A stretch of DNA of 64,000 nt from Dokdonia pacifica (GCF_900188275.1 NZ_FZNY01000006.1:186001-250000); one strand, 5' to 3'. Shown: positions 7,641-17,426, numbered from the stretch's first letter. Numbers and translations: made by a program. Notes: generated by a model not told the origin, from the letters alone.

Positions 7641-9977
7641 ATGAAAAGAATATTCCTTTTAAGTTCCTTATTCATCTTTTTACTGTTTTCTTGTGAAGAA
7701 GATGATTTTGGTAATAGCATTCCTGAATCTGAAATTATCAACCAGCAAGATGATATAAGTTTTCAAGTAGCCAATTTTGGCGATGCTGTTACTGCAGATT
7801 TTACAGGGCATGTTGTAGATGAGTCTGGAAATGGAATCTTTGAAGCACAAATTACAATAGGAACGAGCACAACACAAACAGATGCTAACGGTGTTTTTAT
7901 AATTCAGGATGCTTCAGCTTTTAAGCATTTTGCATTTTTAAAAGTACGTAAAGAAGGATATATAGTAGGTTCTAGAGTACTTATTCCAGATGTGAATACG
8001 ATAAACGATGTGCAAATTACCTTATTAGAAAAAAATATTGTGACTACTGTCCAATCTGGAGAAGCTAGTATTGCTACTTTAGGAGAAAGTAGTGTTTCTT
8101 TTACAGGCGCATTTATAGACGAAAATGACAATCCATATACAGGAGACGTTGAGGTATCTATGCATTATTTAAAACCCAATGAAAGTGCGACTTTTGAGCA
8201 AATGCCAGGAATGCTATTTGCGCAAAATATAAGTAATGAAGCTAGGAGTTTGGAAACGTATGGAATGCTCGCTATCAATTTATTTTCACCTAACGGTGAT
8301 GTGCTTAATATAGCAGAAGATGCTCCTGCAACTATTGAGTTTCCAGTAGATAATACACAAATGGGAATAGCACCAGATGTAATTCCTCTATGGTTTTTTG
8401 ACGAAAATGTTGGGTATTGGAAAGAACAAGGAGAAGCAATAAAAGTAGGTGATAAATACATAGGAGAAGTTACGCATTTTACATGGTGGAATTGTGATTT
8501 ACCTATAGATTATATAGAAGCTTGTATAACAATACAAGACGAAAATGGAGCACTTGGAGGTGTTCCTATTCAAATCATTCGTAATGAAACGGGACAGATT
8601 ATTTTTGATGGATTAACAAATCAAGATGGAAATGAATGTGGATTGTTTCCAGCAAATGAGGAGATTACACTAAAAGTATTAGGGGCTGATGATTGTTCAG
8701 ATGAACAAACTTATGAAGCACAACTGGGACCCTATAGTGCAGATACATTGATAGTAATTACAATACCTGTAGAAGCTGTTAATCAAACCACATTGATAGG
8801 TACTGTTACCAATTGTGATGGAATACCTCTTGAGAATGGTATTGGGTTATTGGTAAATAATAATGGTCAAGTAACAAGTATTCCTTTTGTTGTAGAAAAT
8901 GGAGTGCTAGATTATACGTTTACATATTGTACCCAGACTACTTATGAATTTATAATTATAGATCAGGACCAAAATGAAAATACAGGTTTATTACCTATAT
9001 CGATAACAGCAGAAGTTACAAATGTTGGAGATGTGAGTATATGTGAACAAGAAGAAAATACGTATGTAGGAGATCTTTATATAGATTCTCAAGAAGACTT
9101 AGATGAGTTTGGAGCAAATATGTATACAGAGATTATTGGAAATTTCAATATTCAACCTTTTAGTGGCGGTAATACAGATATAACAAATTTAAATAGCCTT
9201 TCAAGTTTAAAAAGGGTGACAGGAGATTTTTCAATTCAATCGAGTCCTTTATTAGAAAATCTTCAAGGGTTAGAACAGTTAGAATCTGTAGGAAATCAAT
9301 TTGTGCTTAATAACTTAGAAAGTATTAATACTCTTGAATTATTACAATCTTTACAATCAGTAGGAAGGCTTACTATATTTAGTTTAGATCAATTGGAAAA
9401 TTTATCAGGCTTAGAAAGCCTTACCTATATGGGAGGTATTCATCTTAGTGGAAATGAATCTCTTGCCTCTCTAGATGCGTTATCAAATGTGCAAAATGAA
9501 ACATTAGAAGTACTTAGTATTTGGCATAGTCCTTCATTAACTTCTATTGAAGTTTTTGATCAAGTAACCACAATAGAAAGTAATTTAATTCTGTTTGTTG
9601 TAGAGAGTTTACTTTCTTTAGATGGATTACATAATATAACAAGCGCAAATGGTGTAAGAATTACGAGCTGTGATTCAATAACTTCTCTACAAGGTCTACA
9701 AGGATTAGAATCTGTTATTGGTACTTTACGATTAGAAGGAAATACACTTCTAGAATCTTTAGATGGATTAGAAAATCTTTTATTTCTTGATGGAGGAATT
9801 CTTATAGGAGGAACCCTTGATTATAATGGGAATCCAATACTTTCTGATTTTTGTGGACTTTCTAATTTATTTATTAATGGTACGATAATGTTTTATAACA
9901 ATAATAGTTTTCTTATACAGAATAATGCTTATAACCCAACAGAACAGGATTTTTTAAACGGAAATTGTAGTGAGTAA
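7641..9977 (+). CDS. Lipoprotein with carboxypeptidase-regulatory-like domain and receptor-L-like repeats (paralogue 2)
   Basis: A 778-aa protein. The signal peptide MKRIFLLSSLFIFLLFSC gives a lipid-anchored Cys18. Residues about 45-135 form a carboxypeptidase regulatory-like beta domain (FTGHVVDESGNGIFEAQITIGTS split across the motif). Further Ig-like beta segments with Trp/Cys pairs (HFTWWNCDLPIDYIEAC) extend to about 470. From about 480 (YVGDLYIDSQEDLDEFGANMY) the sequence matches the neighbours' LRR-like solenoid, with many 'LxSLxGLExL' repeats. It ends in the shared cap DFCGLxNL ... NAYNPTEQDFLNGNCSE. It looks like the flanking short paralogue with a large extra N-terminal module. Role unknown; outer-surface binding is the likely kind of function. 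Confidence 0.7.
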   Translation: MKRIFLLSSLFIFLLFSCEEDDFGNSIPESEIINQQDDISFQVANFGDAVTADFTGHVVDESGNGIFEAQITIGTSTTQTDANGVFIIQDASAFKHFAFLKVRKEGYIVGSRVLIPDVNTINDVQITLLEKNIVTTVQSGEASIATLGESSVSFTGAFIDENDNPYTGDVEVSMHYLKPNESATFEQMPGMLFAQNISNEARSLETYGMLAINLFSPNGDVLNIAEDAPATIEFPVDNTQMGIAPDVIPLWFFDENVGYWKEQGEAIKVGDKYIGEVTHFTWWNCDLPIDYIEACITIQDENGALGGVPIQIIRNETGQIIFDGLTNQDGNECGLFPANEEITLKVLGADDCSDEQTYEAQLGPYSADTLIVITIPVEAVNQTTLIGTVTNCDGIPLENGIGLLVNNNGQVTSIPFVVENGVLDYTFTYCTQTTYEFIIIDQDQNENTGLLPISITAEVTNVGDVSICEQEENTYVGDLYIDSQEDLDEFGANMYTEIIGNFNIQPFSGGNTDITNLNSLSSLKRVTGDFSIQSSPLLENLQGLEQLESVGNQFVLNNLESINTLELLQSLQSVGRLTIFSLDQLENLSGLESLTYMGGIHLSGNESLASLDALSNVQNETLEVLSIWHSPSLTSIEVFDQVTTIESNLILFVVESLLSLDGLHNITSANGVRITSCDSITSLQGLQGLESVIGTLRLEGNTLLESLDGLENLLFLDGGILIGGTLDYNGNPILSDFCGLSNLFINGTIMFYNNNSFLIQNNAYNPTEQDFLNGNCSE

Positions 9978-10007
9978 TTACTACTAATTATTTTAAAATA
10001 ATATATC

Positions 10008-10997
10008 ATGAGATTAATTACAACCCTTTTATGTGCTTTATGTATAGTTTCTTGTAGTACGGATGATACTATTCAAGAGTCTAATATTTTTGAAGGCGAT
10101 CTTACTTTAAATACCCAAGCGGAAGTAGATTTTATAGGATCTATGGGATATACAGAAATAACGGGTTATTTGTCTATTCAGAGTTCGGGTTCACCTATTA
10201 CTTCTTTAGAAGCTTTAAATACCCTTACAAAAGTTGACGGAGTCTTCTTAAGTATTAATGGTACTCAAATAACAAATCTTAATGGCCTTGAAAACTTAAC
10301 GACTGTTGCAAATAAATTACAAATAACTAATAATTATGAATTAACCTCGGTAGAAGCATTGTCAAATGTAACGTCAGTAGGAGGGCTTTTTGTAAAAGAA
10401 AATCTACTATTAGAAAGTTATAATGGTCTTGAAAATGCACAAATACAGGAGAATGGGTATTTAGGACTTACTGGAAATATACTCATAGATGATGCTTCTA
10501 TGTTATCAGATATTATTCCAGCATCTTTGGCATCTGTGAATATTGCAGAAGGTTTCGCTAGTTGTCCTAGCTGTCCTTCTATTTCTGTGCCACAACCACT
10601 TGATGATTTGTCATTTCTTTCTAATTTAACGAGTGTAGGAAGCCTTAATATAACTTTTTTTCAAGGGGAAAGTTTACATGGTTTACATAATATTACGATA
10701 GCAGATTATGTGGGTATAGGTTTTGACAGTAATCTCATTTCTTTAGATGGGTTATCTGGGCTTCAAACTGTAAATAATAATTTCCTTATTCATAGTCTTT
10801 CTTTGATAACTGATTTGTCTGGATTGGAAAATATTACAACGTTAAATCAGTTACAGATTTCTAATAACGATGCGCTTACAAATTTTTGTGTCGTGGAAGA
10901 TTTAATTGTGAACGGTGTTGTTGAGAATTTGTATATACAGGATAATGCATATAACCCAACAGAACAGGATTTTTTAAACGGAAATTGTAGTAATTAA
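10008..10997 (+). CDS. Lipoprotein with receptor-L-like leucine-rich repeats (paralogue 3)
   Basis: A 329-aa relative of the 6576 gene with the same layout. It has a signal peptide with CIVSC, then STDDTIQES, a solenoid of LRR-like repeats (ITNLNGLENLTTV, LTSVEALSNVTSV) and the C-terminal cap NAYNPTEQDFLNGNCSN. The last roughly 45 bp of coding sequence are almost identical to those of the preceding gene (9925-9975 against 10945-10995), much closer than the rest, which points to recent duplication or gene conversion of the cap. It lies 30 bp after its neighbour, so all three may be co-transcribed. No catalytic motif is seen. Confidence 0.7.
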   Translation: MRLITTLLCALCIVSCSTDDTIQESNIFEGDLTLNTQAEVDFIGSMGYTEITGYLSIQSSGSPITSLEALNTLTKVDGVFLSINGTQITNLNGLENLTTVANKLQITNNYELTSVEALSNVTSVGGLFVKENLLLESYNGLENAQIQENGYLGLTGNILIDDASMLSDIIPASLASVNIAEGFASCPSCPSISVPQPLDDLSFLSNLTSVGSLNITFFQGESLHGLHNITIADYVGIGFDSNLISLDGLSGLQTVNNNFLIHSLSLITDLSGLENITTLNQLQISNNDALTNFCVVEDLIVNGVVENLYIQDNAYNPTEQDFLNGNCSN

Positions 10998-11074
10998 TTC
11001 TGTTGCTAAAAAACTCTAAAGTGCATTCATGCTCTGCCTTCTTATTCCTATCTTTAGCACACTAAAGATCAACT

Positions 11075-12010
11075 ATGAATTCATTACTTGTTGCCGATAC
11101 GGTTTCTAAGCAATTTGGAAACTTTACGGCACTTAACGGAGTGTCTATAGCAGTACCTAAAGGAAGTATTTTTGGGCTTTTAGGACCTAATGGAGCAGGA
11201 AAGACGACACTTATCCGTATTATCAATCAAATCACCATGCCAGATGTAGGATCTGTTACATTGGATGGAGAGCCTTTACAACAACATCATATTCGTGATA
11301 TAGGCTATATGCCAGAAGAACGCGGTCTTTATAAATCAATGAAGGTTGGAGAGCAAGTTCTATATCTAGCACAATTAAAAGGACTGGATAAAGCAGAAGC
11401 GAAGAAAAGAGCAAAATACTGGTTTGAAAAATTAGAAATTGGTGCTTGGTGGAATAAAAAAATTCAAGAGTTATCTAAAGGACAAGCACAGAAAATTCAA
11501 TTTGTAGTGACCGTTATGCACAATCCTAAATTGCTCATTTTTGATGAGCCGTTTAGTGGCTTTGACCCTATCAATGCAAACCTCATCAAAGATGAAATCC
11601 TTCAACTACGCGATGAAGGTGCTACGGTTATCTTTTCAACACACCGTATGGAATCTGTAGAAGAATTATGTGACCATATCGCATTGATTCATAAATCTAA
11701 TAAAATCTTAGATGGAGAGATCAACGAGATAAAGCGTCAGTACAGGAACAATACGTTTGATATAGGCGTGGAGATGGATGCGTCCGCTTTCGCGAAAGCG
11801 GAAACAGACCTACAATCTATGTTTAAAGTGAGTCCAGCAGAATTTAAGTCATTGGGTGATGAATTGAAATTGCGAATTCAACTTGGAGAGCAAGGAAACT
11901 CCAATGATCTGTTAAAACAATTACAGTCGTATGGGCAAGTAACGCACTTTACAGAAGTGATCCCAAGTGTAAATGATATTTTTATCCAAACCGTAAATGA
12001 AAGTATATGA
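11075..12010 (+). CDS. ABC transporter ATP-binding protein (NatA-like)
   Basis: A 311-aa ATPase subunit of an ABC-2 type exporter. Walker A GPNGAGKT is at 37-44, the signature LSKGQAQK near 136 and Walker B LLIFDEP near 155. A C-terminal extension of about 90 residues (DIGVEMDASAF onward) has the DUF4162-like character of NatA-type ATPases. A GCTTTCGCGAAAGC palindrome at 11786-11799 is translated as AFAKA within that extension. The stop overlaps the permease start by 4 bp (ATGA), so the two are translationally coupled. Substrate is unknown; sodium or drug export is known for relatives. Confidence 0.9.
   Translation: MNSLLVADTVSKQFGNFTALNGVSIAVPKGSIFGLLGPNGAGKTTLIRIINQITMPDVGSVTLDGEPLQQHHIRDIGYMPEERGLYKSMKVGEQVLYLAQLKGLDKAEAKKRAKYWFEKLEIGAWWNKKIQELSKGQAQKIQFVVTVMHNPKLLIFDEPFSGFDPINANLIKDEILQLRDEGATVIFSTHRMESVEELCDHIALIHKSNKILDGEINEIKRQYRNNTFDIGVEMDASAFAKAETDLQSMFKVSPAEFKSLGDELKLRIQLGEQGNSNDLLKQLQSYGQVTHFTEVIPSVNDIFIQTVNESI
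11786..11799. repeat. GCTTTCGCGAAAGC palindrome, copy 3 (coding, read as AFAKA)
   Basis: Exact copy. Symmetry extends to CCGCTTTCGCGAAAGCGG and one more base on each side (T...A). Confidence 0.9.
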
Positions 12011-13305
12011 GTGTATTGTCATTAATTATAAAAAGAGAATACAAGGCAAGAGTGCGTAATAAGTCATTTTTGATTATGACGTTTTTAAGTCCACTGATAC
12101 TTGTTGGAATGGTTTTTTTAATCACTTACTTAACACAATTAAATAGTGATACCAAACGAGTCATTGCATTTGTAGATGATTCTAATGCGTTTGAAACGAT
12201 ATTTAGCAATACAGATCAGACTACCTATATCAATCTTTCTAGTCAAGGTCTAGAGACTGCTAAGGAAGTTTCTGAAAATGAAGAATATTATGGGCTTGTC
12301 CATATCTTACCTGATACAGAAGATATTGGTTTTGATATCAAGTTTTATGGAAAAGAAACGCCATCTCCTGGAGTGGTTGAAAGCCTAGAAGAGAAAATAG
12401 AAAACAAACTCACAAATCAAATTTTAGTTAATAAAGGGATTAACCCCAATACTATTGATGATGTGAAAAAAGAAATCAATATTGGTATTGAAAATTATTC
12501 TGGAGAAAAATCTTCAAAAATGAGTAATTGGGTTAAAGCTGGTTTTGGAGGAGCTGCAGGGTATTTATTGATGATGTTTATTATCATTTATGGAAATATG
12601 GTTATGCGTAGTGTGATAGAAGAAAAAACAAATCGCATTATTGAAGTGATTATCTCGTCTGTAAAACCATTCCAATTAATGTTAGGGAAGATATTAGGAA
12701 CGACCATGGCTGGAATTACACAATTCTCGATATGGGCAATCCTAGGAGTTGTTTTACTTACTGTAATGCAAATAGTCTTTGATATAGACCCTTCTGCTAC
12801 GACAAGTGTTGTAAATTCTGAAGCACAAGCGATCGCTAATGATCCTGATAAAATAACGGAAATATTTATTGAAATAGGTAAACTTCCACTGTTACAATTG
12901 ATAGTAGGGTTTTTAGTGTATTTTGTAGGTGGTTACTTTTTATATAGTTCTATCTATGCAGCTATTGGCGCCGCAGTAGATAATGAAACCGATACACAGC
13001 AATTTATGTTACCTATTATTATGCCGCTTATGCTTGCCATTTACGTTGGCTTTTTTGCTGTAATAGATAATCCTCATGGAACCGTTGCAACTATCTTTTC
13101 TATTATTCCACTTACGTCTCCTATTGTAATGCTTATGCGTATTCCATTTGATGTACCAGGATGGCAAATTGCATTATCAGTAACATTATTAGTTGCTTCT
13201 TTTATCTTTACGGTATGGTTTGGATCCAAAATATACCGCGTAGGAATTTTAATGTATGGAAAAAAACCTACGTATAAGGAACTTTTTAAATGGTTGAAAT
13301 ATTAA
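12007..13305 (+). CDS. ABC-2 type transporter permease (NatB-like)
   Basis: A 432-aa membrane partner of the preceding ATPase. The first TM helix is near residues 22-44 (FLIMTFLSPLILVGMVFLI). A large extracytoplasmic loop (45-180) precedes a bundle of about five helices from 180 onward, including GYLLMMFIIIYGNMVMRSVIEEKTNRIIEVI (split here), where 'EEKTNRI-EV' is the classical ABC-2 motif. Helices near 235, 290-315, 335-355 and 385-410 follow. The start is fixed by the ATGA overlap with the ATPase gene. Confidence 0.88.
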   Translation: MSVLSLIIKREYKARVRNKSFLIMTFLSPLILVGMVFLITYLTQLNSDTKRVIAFVDDSNAFETIFSNTDQTTYINLSSQGLETAKEVSENEEYYGLVHILPDTEDIGFDIKFYGKETPSPGVVESLEEKIENKLTNQILVNKGINPNTIDDVKKEINIGIENYSGEKSSKMSNWVKAGFGGAAGYLLMMFIIIYGNMVMRSVIEEKTNRIIEVIISSVKPFQLMLGKILGTTMAGITQFSIWAILGVVLLTVMQIVFDIDPSATTSVVNSEAQAIANDPDKITEIFIEIGKLPLLQLIVGFLVYFVGGYFLYSSIYAAIGAAVDNETDTQQFMLPIIMPLMLAIYVGFFAVIDNPHGTVATIFSIIPLTSPIVMLMRIPFDVPGWQIALSVTLLVASFIFTVWFGSKIYRVGILMYGKKPTYKELFKWLKY

Positions 13306-13306
13306 T

Positions 13307-14203
13307 ATGCTTCAAGAAGATACAGTAGATAAAGTAAAAGAAGTGATCACTCAAGATGTTTGGGGGAGTGTTAAGGAATTTCTTAATTGGGGTTTCCATT
13401 TTGGTTCTGGTAAAGAAAAAATTCATATTACTATAGGAACGTTTTTACTTATCATATTCTCTTTCATTTTAGTGCATAGATTGCTTTTGATTTCTAGAAG
13501 GATCGTTACTAAAAAACTACCTGAAGATGATAGTAATAAATTTAATAGCATTTTTACGTTTTTAAAATACCTTATTTATATTCTTGTAGTTATTGCTGTT
13601 TTAAGTGCTTCGGGAGTAGATGTAACTGTATTCTTGACTGCATCTGCAGCGTTATTTGTAGGTTTAGGATTTGCATTGCAAACCTTATTTCAAGATGTAC
13701 TTTCAGGGATCTTTATTATACTAGATCAAACACTACACATAGGAGATATTATTGAGTTTGATGATGGAAAAGTGGGGCGTGTTTTTGATATTAAATTAAG
13801 AACGACAAGAGCGTTAACCAGAGATGATAAAGTCATTGTCATTCCTAATCATAAGTTTTTAACCGAAAAAGTTTATAATTGGACTCAAAACCATAAAACT
13901 ACTAGAGAAAGTGTATCTGTAGGTGTTGCATATGGAAGTGATACAGCACGCGTATCTCAATTACTCCTTAAAAGCTTAGAAGGACAAGAAGGAGTACTTA
14001 AGCATCCAGAGCCCTTTGTGTTATTTGAAGATTTTGGAGACTCGGCATTACAGTTTAGCGTTTACTTCTTTACTAGTAATAGTTTTGCTGATCCTCGTAT
14101 AAAAAGTGATTTGCGATTTAAAATAGATGAATTATTCAAAGAGAATGCTATTTCTATACCTTTCCCACAAAGAGAAGTACATCTATACAATAAAAAGGAA
14201 TAG
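13307..14203 (+). CDS. MscS family mechanosensitive ion channel
   Basis: A 298-aa small-conductance channel that opens under membrane tension on osmotic down-shock. TM helices lie near residues 44-62, 87-105 and 108-130. The pore helix and the start of the beta domain read LGFALQTLFQDVLSGIFIIL, the MscS signature. HIGDIIEFDDGKVGRVFDI and the TRDDKVIVIPNHKF segment are typical of the cytoplasmic vestibule. It begins 1 bp after the ABC permease stop and precedes the response-regulator gene by 36 bp, so it is probably part of one operon. Confidence 0.9.
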   Translation: MLQEDTVDKVKEVITQDVWGSVKEFLNWGFHFGSGKEKIHITIGTFLLIIFSFILVHRLLLISRRIVTKKLPEDDSNKFNSIFTFLKYLIYILVVIAVLSASGVDVTVFLTASAALFVGLGFALQTLFQDVLSGIFIILDQTLHIGDIIEFDDGKVGRVFDIKLRTTRALTRDDKVIVIPNHKFLTEKVYNWTQNHKTTRESVSVGVAYGSDTARVSQLLLKSLEGQEGVLKHPEPFVLFEDFGDSALQFSVYFFTSNSFADPRIKSDLRFKIDELFKENAISIPFPQREVHLYNKKE

Positions 14204-14239
14204 TATTTGATTCTATTCTTAATAAATTAAAAAAGAGAT

Positions 14240-15403
14240 ATGTCTAAAATATTAATAATAGAAGATGAAGCTGCAATACGCAGAGTACTCACAAAAATTC
14301 TTTCTGAAGAGAGTAAAGAGTATCAAGTAGAGCAAGCCGAAGATGGTTTAGAAGGAATAAACAAGATAAAAGATAATGATTACGATCTAGTACTTTGTGA
14401 TATAAAAATGCCAAAAATGGATGGTGTTGAGGTTTTAGAAGCAGTTAAAAAATTAAAACCTGAAGTCCCTATGGTAATGATCTCTGGTCATGGAGATTTA
14501 GATACAGCGGTAAACACGATGCGTCTCGGAGCTTTTGATTATATCTCAAAACCACCAGATTTAAATAGATTGCTTAATACAGTACGTAATGCACTCGATA
14601 AGAAAAACCTTGTAGTAGAGAATAAATTACTCAAAAAGAAAGTGAGTAAAAAGTATGAGATGATAGGAGATAGTGCTGCGATTTCTCAAATTAAAGAAAT
14701 GATAGAGAAAGTAGCAGCTACAGATGCACGTGTATTAATTACTGGCCCTAATGGGACAGGAAAAGAGCTAGTTGCGCATTGGTTACACGAAAAGAGCGAT
14801 AGATCTAATGGCCCTTTAATAGAAGTGAATTGTGCAGCTATACCATCTGAATTAATAGAGAGCGAATTATTTGGACACGTGAAAGGGGCATTTACATCTG
14901 CAAATAAAGATAGAGCTGGTAAATTTGAAGCAGCAAACGGAGGAACTATATTCTTAGATGAAATAGGAGATATGAGTCTTTCTGCTCAAGCAAAAGTGTT
15001 GAGAGCACTTCAAGAAAGCCGTGTGCAACGCGTAGGAAGCGATAAAGACATCAAAGTGAATGTACGTGTTGTTGCCGCTACGAATAAGAATCTTAAAAAA
15101 GAAATTGACGAAGGTCGATTTAGAGAAGATTTATATCATAGACTTGCTGTAATACTTATTCAAGTACCAGCACTAAATGATCGTAGAGAAGATATCCCAT
15201 TATTGATTAGTCATTTTGCAAAGAAGATATCACAAGAACAAGGATCTTCAGAAAAGAAATTTTCTGATAAAGCCATCAAGTTATTGCAAGATTATGATTG
15301 GACTGGAAATATTAGAGAACTTCGTAATGTAGTTGAAAGATTGATTATTTTAAGTGGAGCCGAAGTTTCTGAAGATGATGTAAAACTATTTGCAAGTAAA
15401 TAA
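14240..15403 (+). CDS. Sigma-54-dependent response regulator lacking a DNA-binding domain
   Basis: A 387-aa activator. The receiver domain (1-120) has the acidic pair at 8-9, phosphoacceptor Asp54 and Lys104. The AAA+ sigma-54 interaction domain (about 137-370) has Walker A GPNGTGKE (169-176), the sigma-54 contact loop GAFTSA (216-221, where GAFTGA is usual), Walker B with D240/E241, and the sensor region NIRELRN. The protein ends about 20 residues after that, at FASK, so the Fis-type helix-turn-helix is missing. Relatives without this domain, such as Helicobacter FlgR, act from solution. The frame ends in a normal TAA with a terminator 23 bp later, so this is not a truncation by frameshift. 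Its kinase is not adjacent. Confidence 0.9.
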   Translation: MSKILIIEDEAAIRRVLTKILSEESKEYQVEQAEDGLEGINKIKDNDYDLVLCDIKMPKMDGVEVLEAVKKLKPEVPMVMISGHGDLDTAVNTMRLGAFDYISKPPDLNRLLNTVRNALDKKNLVVENKLLKKKVSKKYEMIGDSAAISQIKEMIEKVAATDARVLITGPNGTGKELVAHWLHEKSDRSNGPLIEVNCAAIPSELIESELFGHVKGAFTSANKDRAGKFEAANGGTIFLDEIGDMSLSAQAKVLRALQESRVQRVGSDKDIKVNVRVVAATNKNLKKEIDEGRFREDLYHRLAVILIQVPALNDRREDIPLLISHFAKKISQEQGSSEKKFSDKAIKLLQDYDWTGNIRELRNVVERLIILSGAEVSEDDVKLFASK

Positions 15404-15426
15404 ATAAGAATACTTATCTAAAAATA

Positions 15427-15457
15427 AAAAGCCAAAATCATTACGATTTTGGCTTTT
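15427..15457. terminator. Bidirectional intrinsic terminator
   Basis: AAAAGCCAAAATC (15427-15439), loop ATTAC, GATTTTGGCTTTT (15445-15457). Lies between the regulator and the convergent T9SS cargo gene. Confidence 0.9.
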
Positions 15458-15499
15458 CTAGTTGTTGAGTTGTGTTTGAATAAAAACTAAAACGCAGTT

Positions 15500-16411
15500 T
15501 TAGTTTTTGATAAATTTAATGGTAGTTGTTCCAGTCTCACTCGATATTTGAGCAAAATAAATACCATTAGCTAATTTGCTAGTAGCGATTGAATTGTTTC
15601 CAAAACCTTCGATAGAAGCATTTAAAACTTTTTGACCATTTACATTTATAATATCAATGTTTGTTGCTCCAAAATTTCTAGTAAAGTTGATATTTAAATC
15701 ACCATTAGTTGGATTAGGGAAAACAGAAACATTTTCTGATAAAGTGTTTTCATCAGTAGAAAGTACACCATCTTGAAAAGTCATGTTGTCATAAAAAGCT
15801 CCACTTTCAAGATTATTGAAAATAGTTACTAATTGCTCTACATTAGTTCCTCCAAATACAGTTCCTGTATATATTAAGTTTTCATCTATATAATATAGAA
15901 TCTCTCCATCATCAAATCTATGCTCAATCTCTAATGTAAACCAAGTGTCACGAGTAAAAGTAGCACCAGTGTCTATAAATGCTAAAGCTCCAGAACCATC
16001 ATCATCTAAAACAGTAATAGTGTCATCTGGATTGAAAGCAATTCTAGTAGTAAGTAAACCTTGAGAAGGGCTTTGAGTAGCAAATTCTATAGTAGATAAT
16101 GCTCCATCAGAAGATTCTACAAACATATCTGTAGTAACAAATACCTCAGGCTCAACGCTTACTTCTTGTGGCGCTAATCCTCCACCTAAAGCTCCCGTAT
16201 TAGTAGGAACTAATTGTTGAGATTGATCTCCTTCTGACGATTGAGCAGCAGATACAAAAGTATTTGTGTTTCCACCAATTGCTCCCCAACCATTTTGTCC
16301 ATTTATATCCCCTTCGGTATAACCTTCTGATACCTCAAAAGAGATTACAGTTTGGGAATTAACGTAAAAACTTGTCGTTAAGGCAAGTAGTAATAAAGTA
16401 ATTTTTTTCAT
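15500..16411 (-). CDS. Secreted protein with type IX secretion C-terminal domain
   Basis: A 303-aa protein. The signal peptide MKKITLLLLALTTSFYVNSQ ends with the typical N-S-Q. Residues about 22-215 form a laminin-G/concanavalin-like beta sandwich by appearance (TFTRDTWFTLEIEHRFDDGE, split). The C-terminal domain starts near SVFPNPTNGDLNIN and ends GIYFAQISSETGTTTIKFIKN-type; this is the type A T9SS sorting signal. It is expected to be exported through SprA/PorV and attached to the surface or released. Ligand or enzymatic activity is not evident. Transcribed alone from the right. Confidence 0.8.
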   Translation of the reverse strand: MKKITLLLLALTTSFYVNSQTVISFEVSEGYTEGDINGQNGWGAIGGNTNTFVSAAQSSEGDQSQQLVPTNTGALGGGLAPQEVSVEPEVFVTTDMFVESSDGALSTIEFATQSPSQGLLTTRIAFNPDDTITVLDDDGSGALAFIDTGATFTRDTWFTLEIEHRFDDGEILYYIDENLIYTGTVFGGTNVEQLVTIFNNLESGAFYDNMTFQDGVLSTDENTLSENVSVFPNPTNGDLNINFTRNFGATNIDIINVNGQKVLNASIEGFGNNSIATSKLANGIYFAQISSETGTTTIKFIKN

Positions 16412-16543
16412 ATTTTTTTTAGTATTTATGATTATAATATGCTAATATATTAAATAAAATGATAGTGTTTTTAACGTATAATACGCTTTAACAATACTAT
16501 ATTGCATAAAAAACAGCTTTTTACTATATAATTACTAATTTTT

Positions 16544-17416
16544 ATGGAAGGATTGCATCAGTATAAAGTCACTGAAAAAATTAATCTAAAAGACTTTGAG
16601 GGAGCGAAGATTTCTGAACTATCAGAAGAAGAGTTAGAAAAGAAACTTCGTAAAGTTCGAAAAAAACTAGGAAAGCTTCAAGATACCATATATGCGCATG
16701 ATAAGTATAGTGTTTTAGTATGCTTACAAGGAATGGATACTTCTGGAAAAGATAGTTTAATCCGAGAAGTTTTTAAAGACTTTAATGTGAGAGGTGTAGA
16801 AGTACATAGTTTTAAAGTGCCTACAGATTTAGAATTGGGTCATGATTATTTATGGAGACATTACATTGCCTTACCTCAACGTGGTAAATTTGGAGTGTTT
16901 AACAGGACACATTATGAAAATGTACTGGTAACAAGAGTACATCCTGAATATATTTTAGGAGAGAATTTACCAAATGTGCATTCTGTAGAAGATATAAATG
17001 ATGCTTTCTGGGATCAACGATTTGAACAAATTAATGCTTTTGAAAAACACCTTGCCGAAAATGGCACCCTTATTTATAAGTTCTTTTTACACTTATCTAA
17101 AGAAGAGCAAAAGAATAGATTACTACGCCGTTTAGATAAAAAGGAGAAGAATTGGAAATTTTCTGCAGGTGATTTGAAAGAACGTAAGCTATGGGACGAC
17201 TATCAACATTGTTATGAAGATGCTATTAATCGTACATCAAAGCCTCATGCACCTTGGTATGTAATTCCGGCTGATAGTAAACCTGCAGCTAGACTAGCTG
17301 TGGCTACTATTTTGTTGGAAACATTAAGTGCTTATGAAGATATAAAAGAACCAGAGCTTGATGCAAAAACAAAAGCAAATATAGAATTATATAAGGACCA
17401 ATTAAATAACGAATAA
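16544..17416 (+). CDS. ppk2: Polyphosphate kinase 2 family protein
   Basis: A 290-aa cytoplasmic kinase that transfers phosphate between polyphosphate and nucleotides. Walker A GMDTSGKD is at 63-70, followed by the lid-associated VHSFKVPTDLELGHDYLWR and the FNRTHYENVLVTRVHPE block, all diagnostic of PPK2. The sequence pattern is closest to the class III-like single-domain enzymes that can phosphorylate AMP and ADP, but I cannot assign the class with certainty. The M28 peptidase gene starts 10 bp downstream, so the two are probably co-transcribed. Confidence 0.9.
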   Translation: MEGLHQYKVTEKINLKDFEGAKISELSEEELEKKLRKVRKKLGKLQDTIYAHDKYSVLVCLQGMDTSGKDSLIREVFKDFNVRGVEVHSFKVPTDLELGHDYLWRHYIALPQRGKFGVFNRTHYENVLVTRVHPEYILGENLPNVHSVEDINDAFWDQRFEQINAFEKHLAENGTLIYKFFLHLSKEEQKNRLLRRLDKKEKNWKFSAGDLKERKLWDDYQHCYEDAINRTSKPHAPWYVIPADSKPAARLAVATILLETLSAYEDIKEPELDAKTKANIELYKDQLNNE

Positions 17417-17426
17417 ATAGTTAGCT

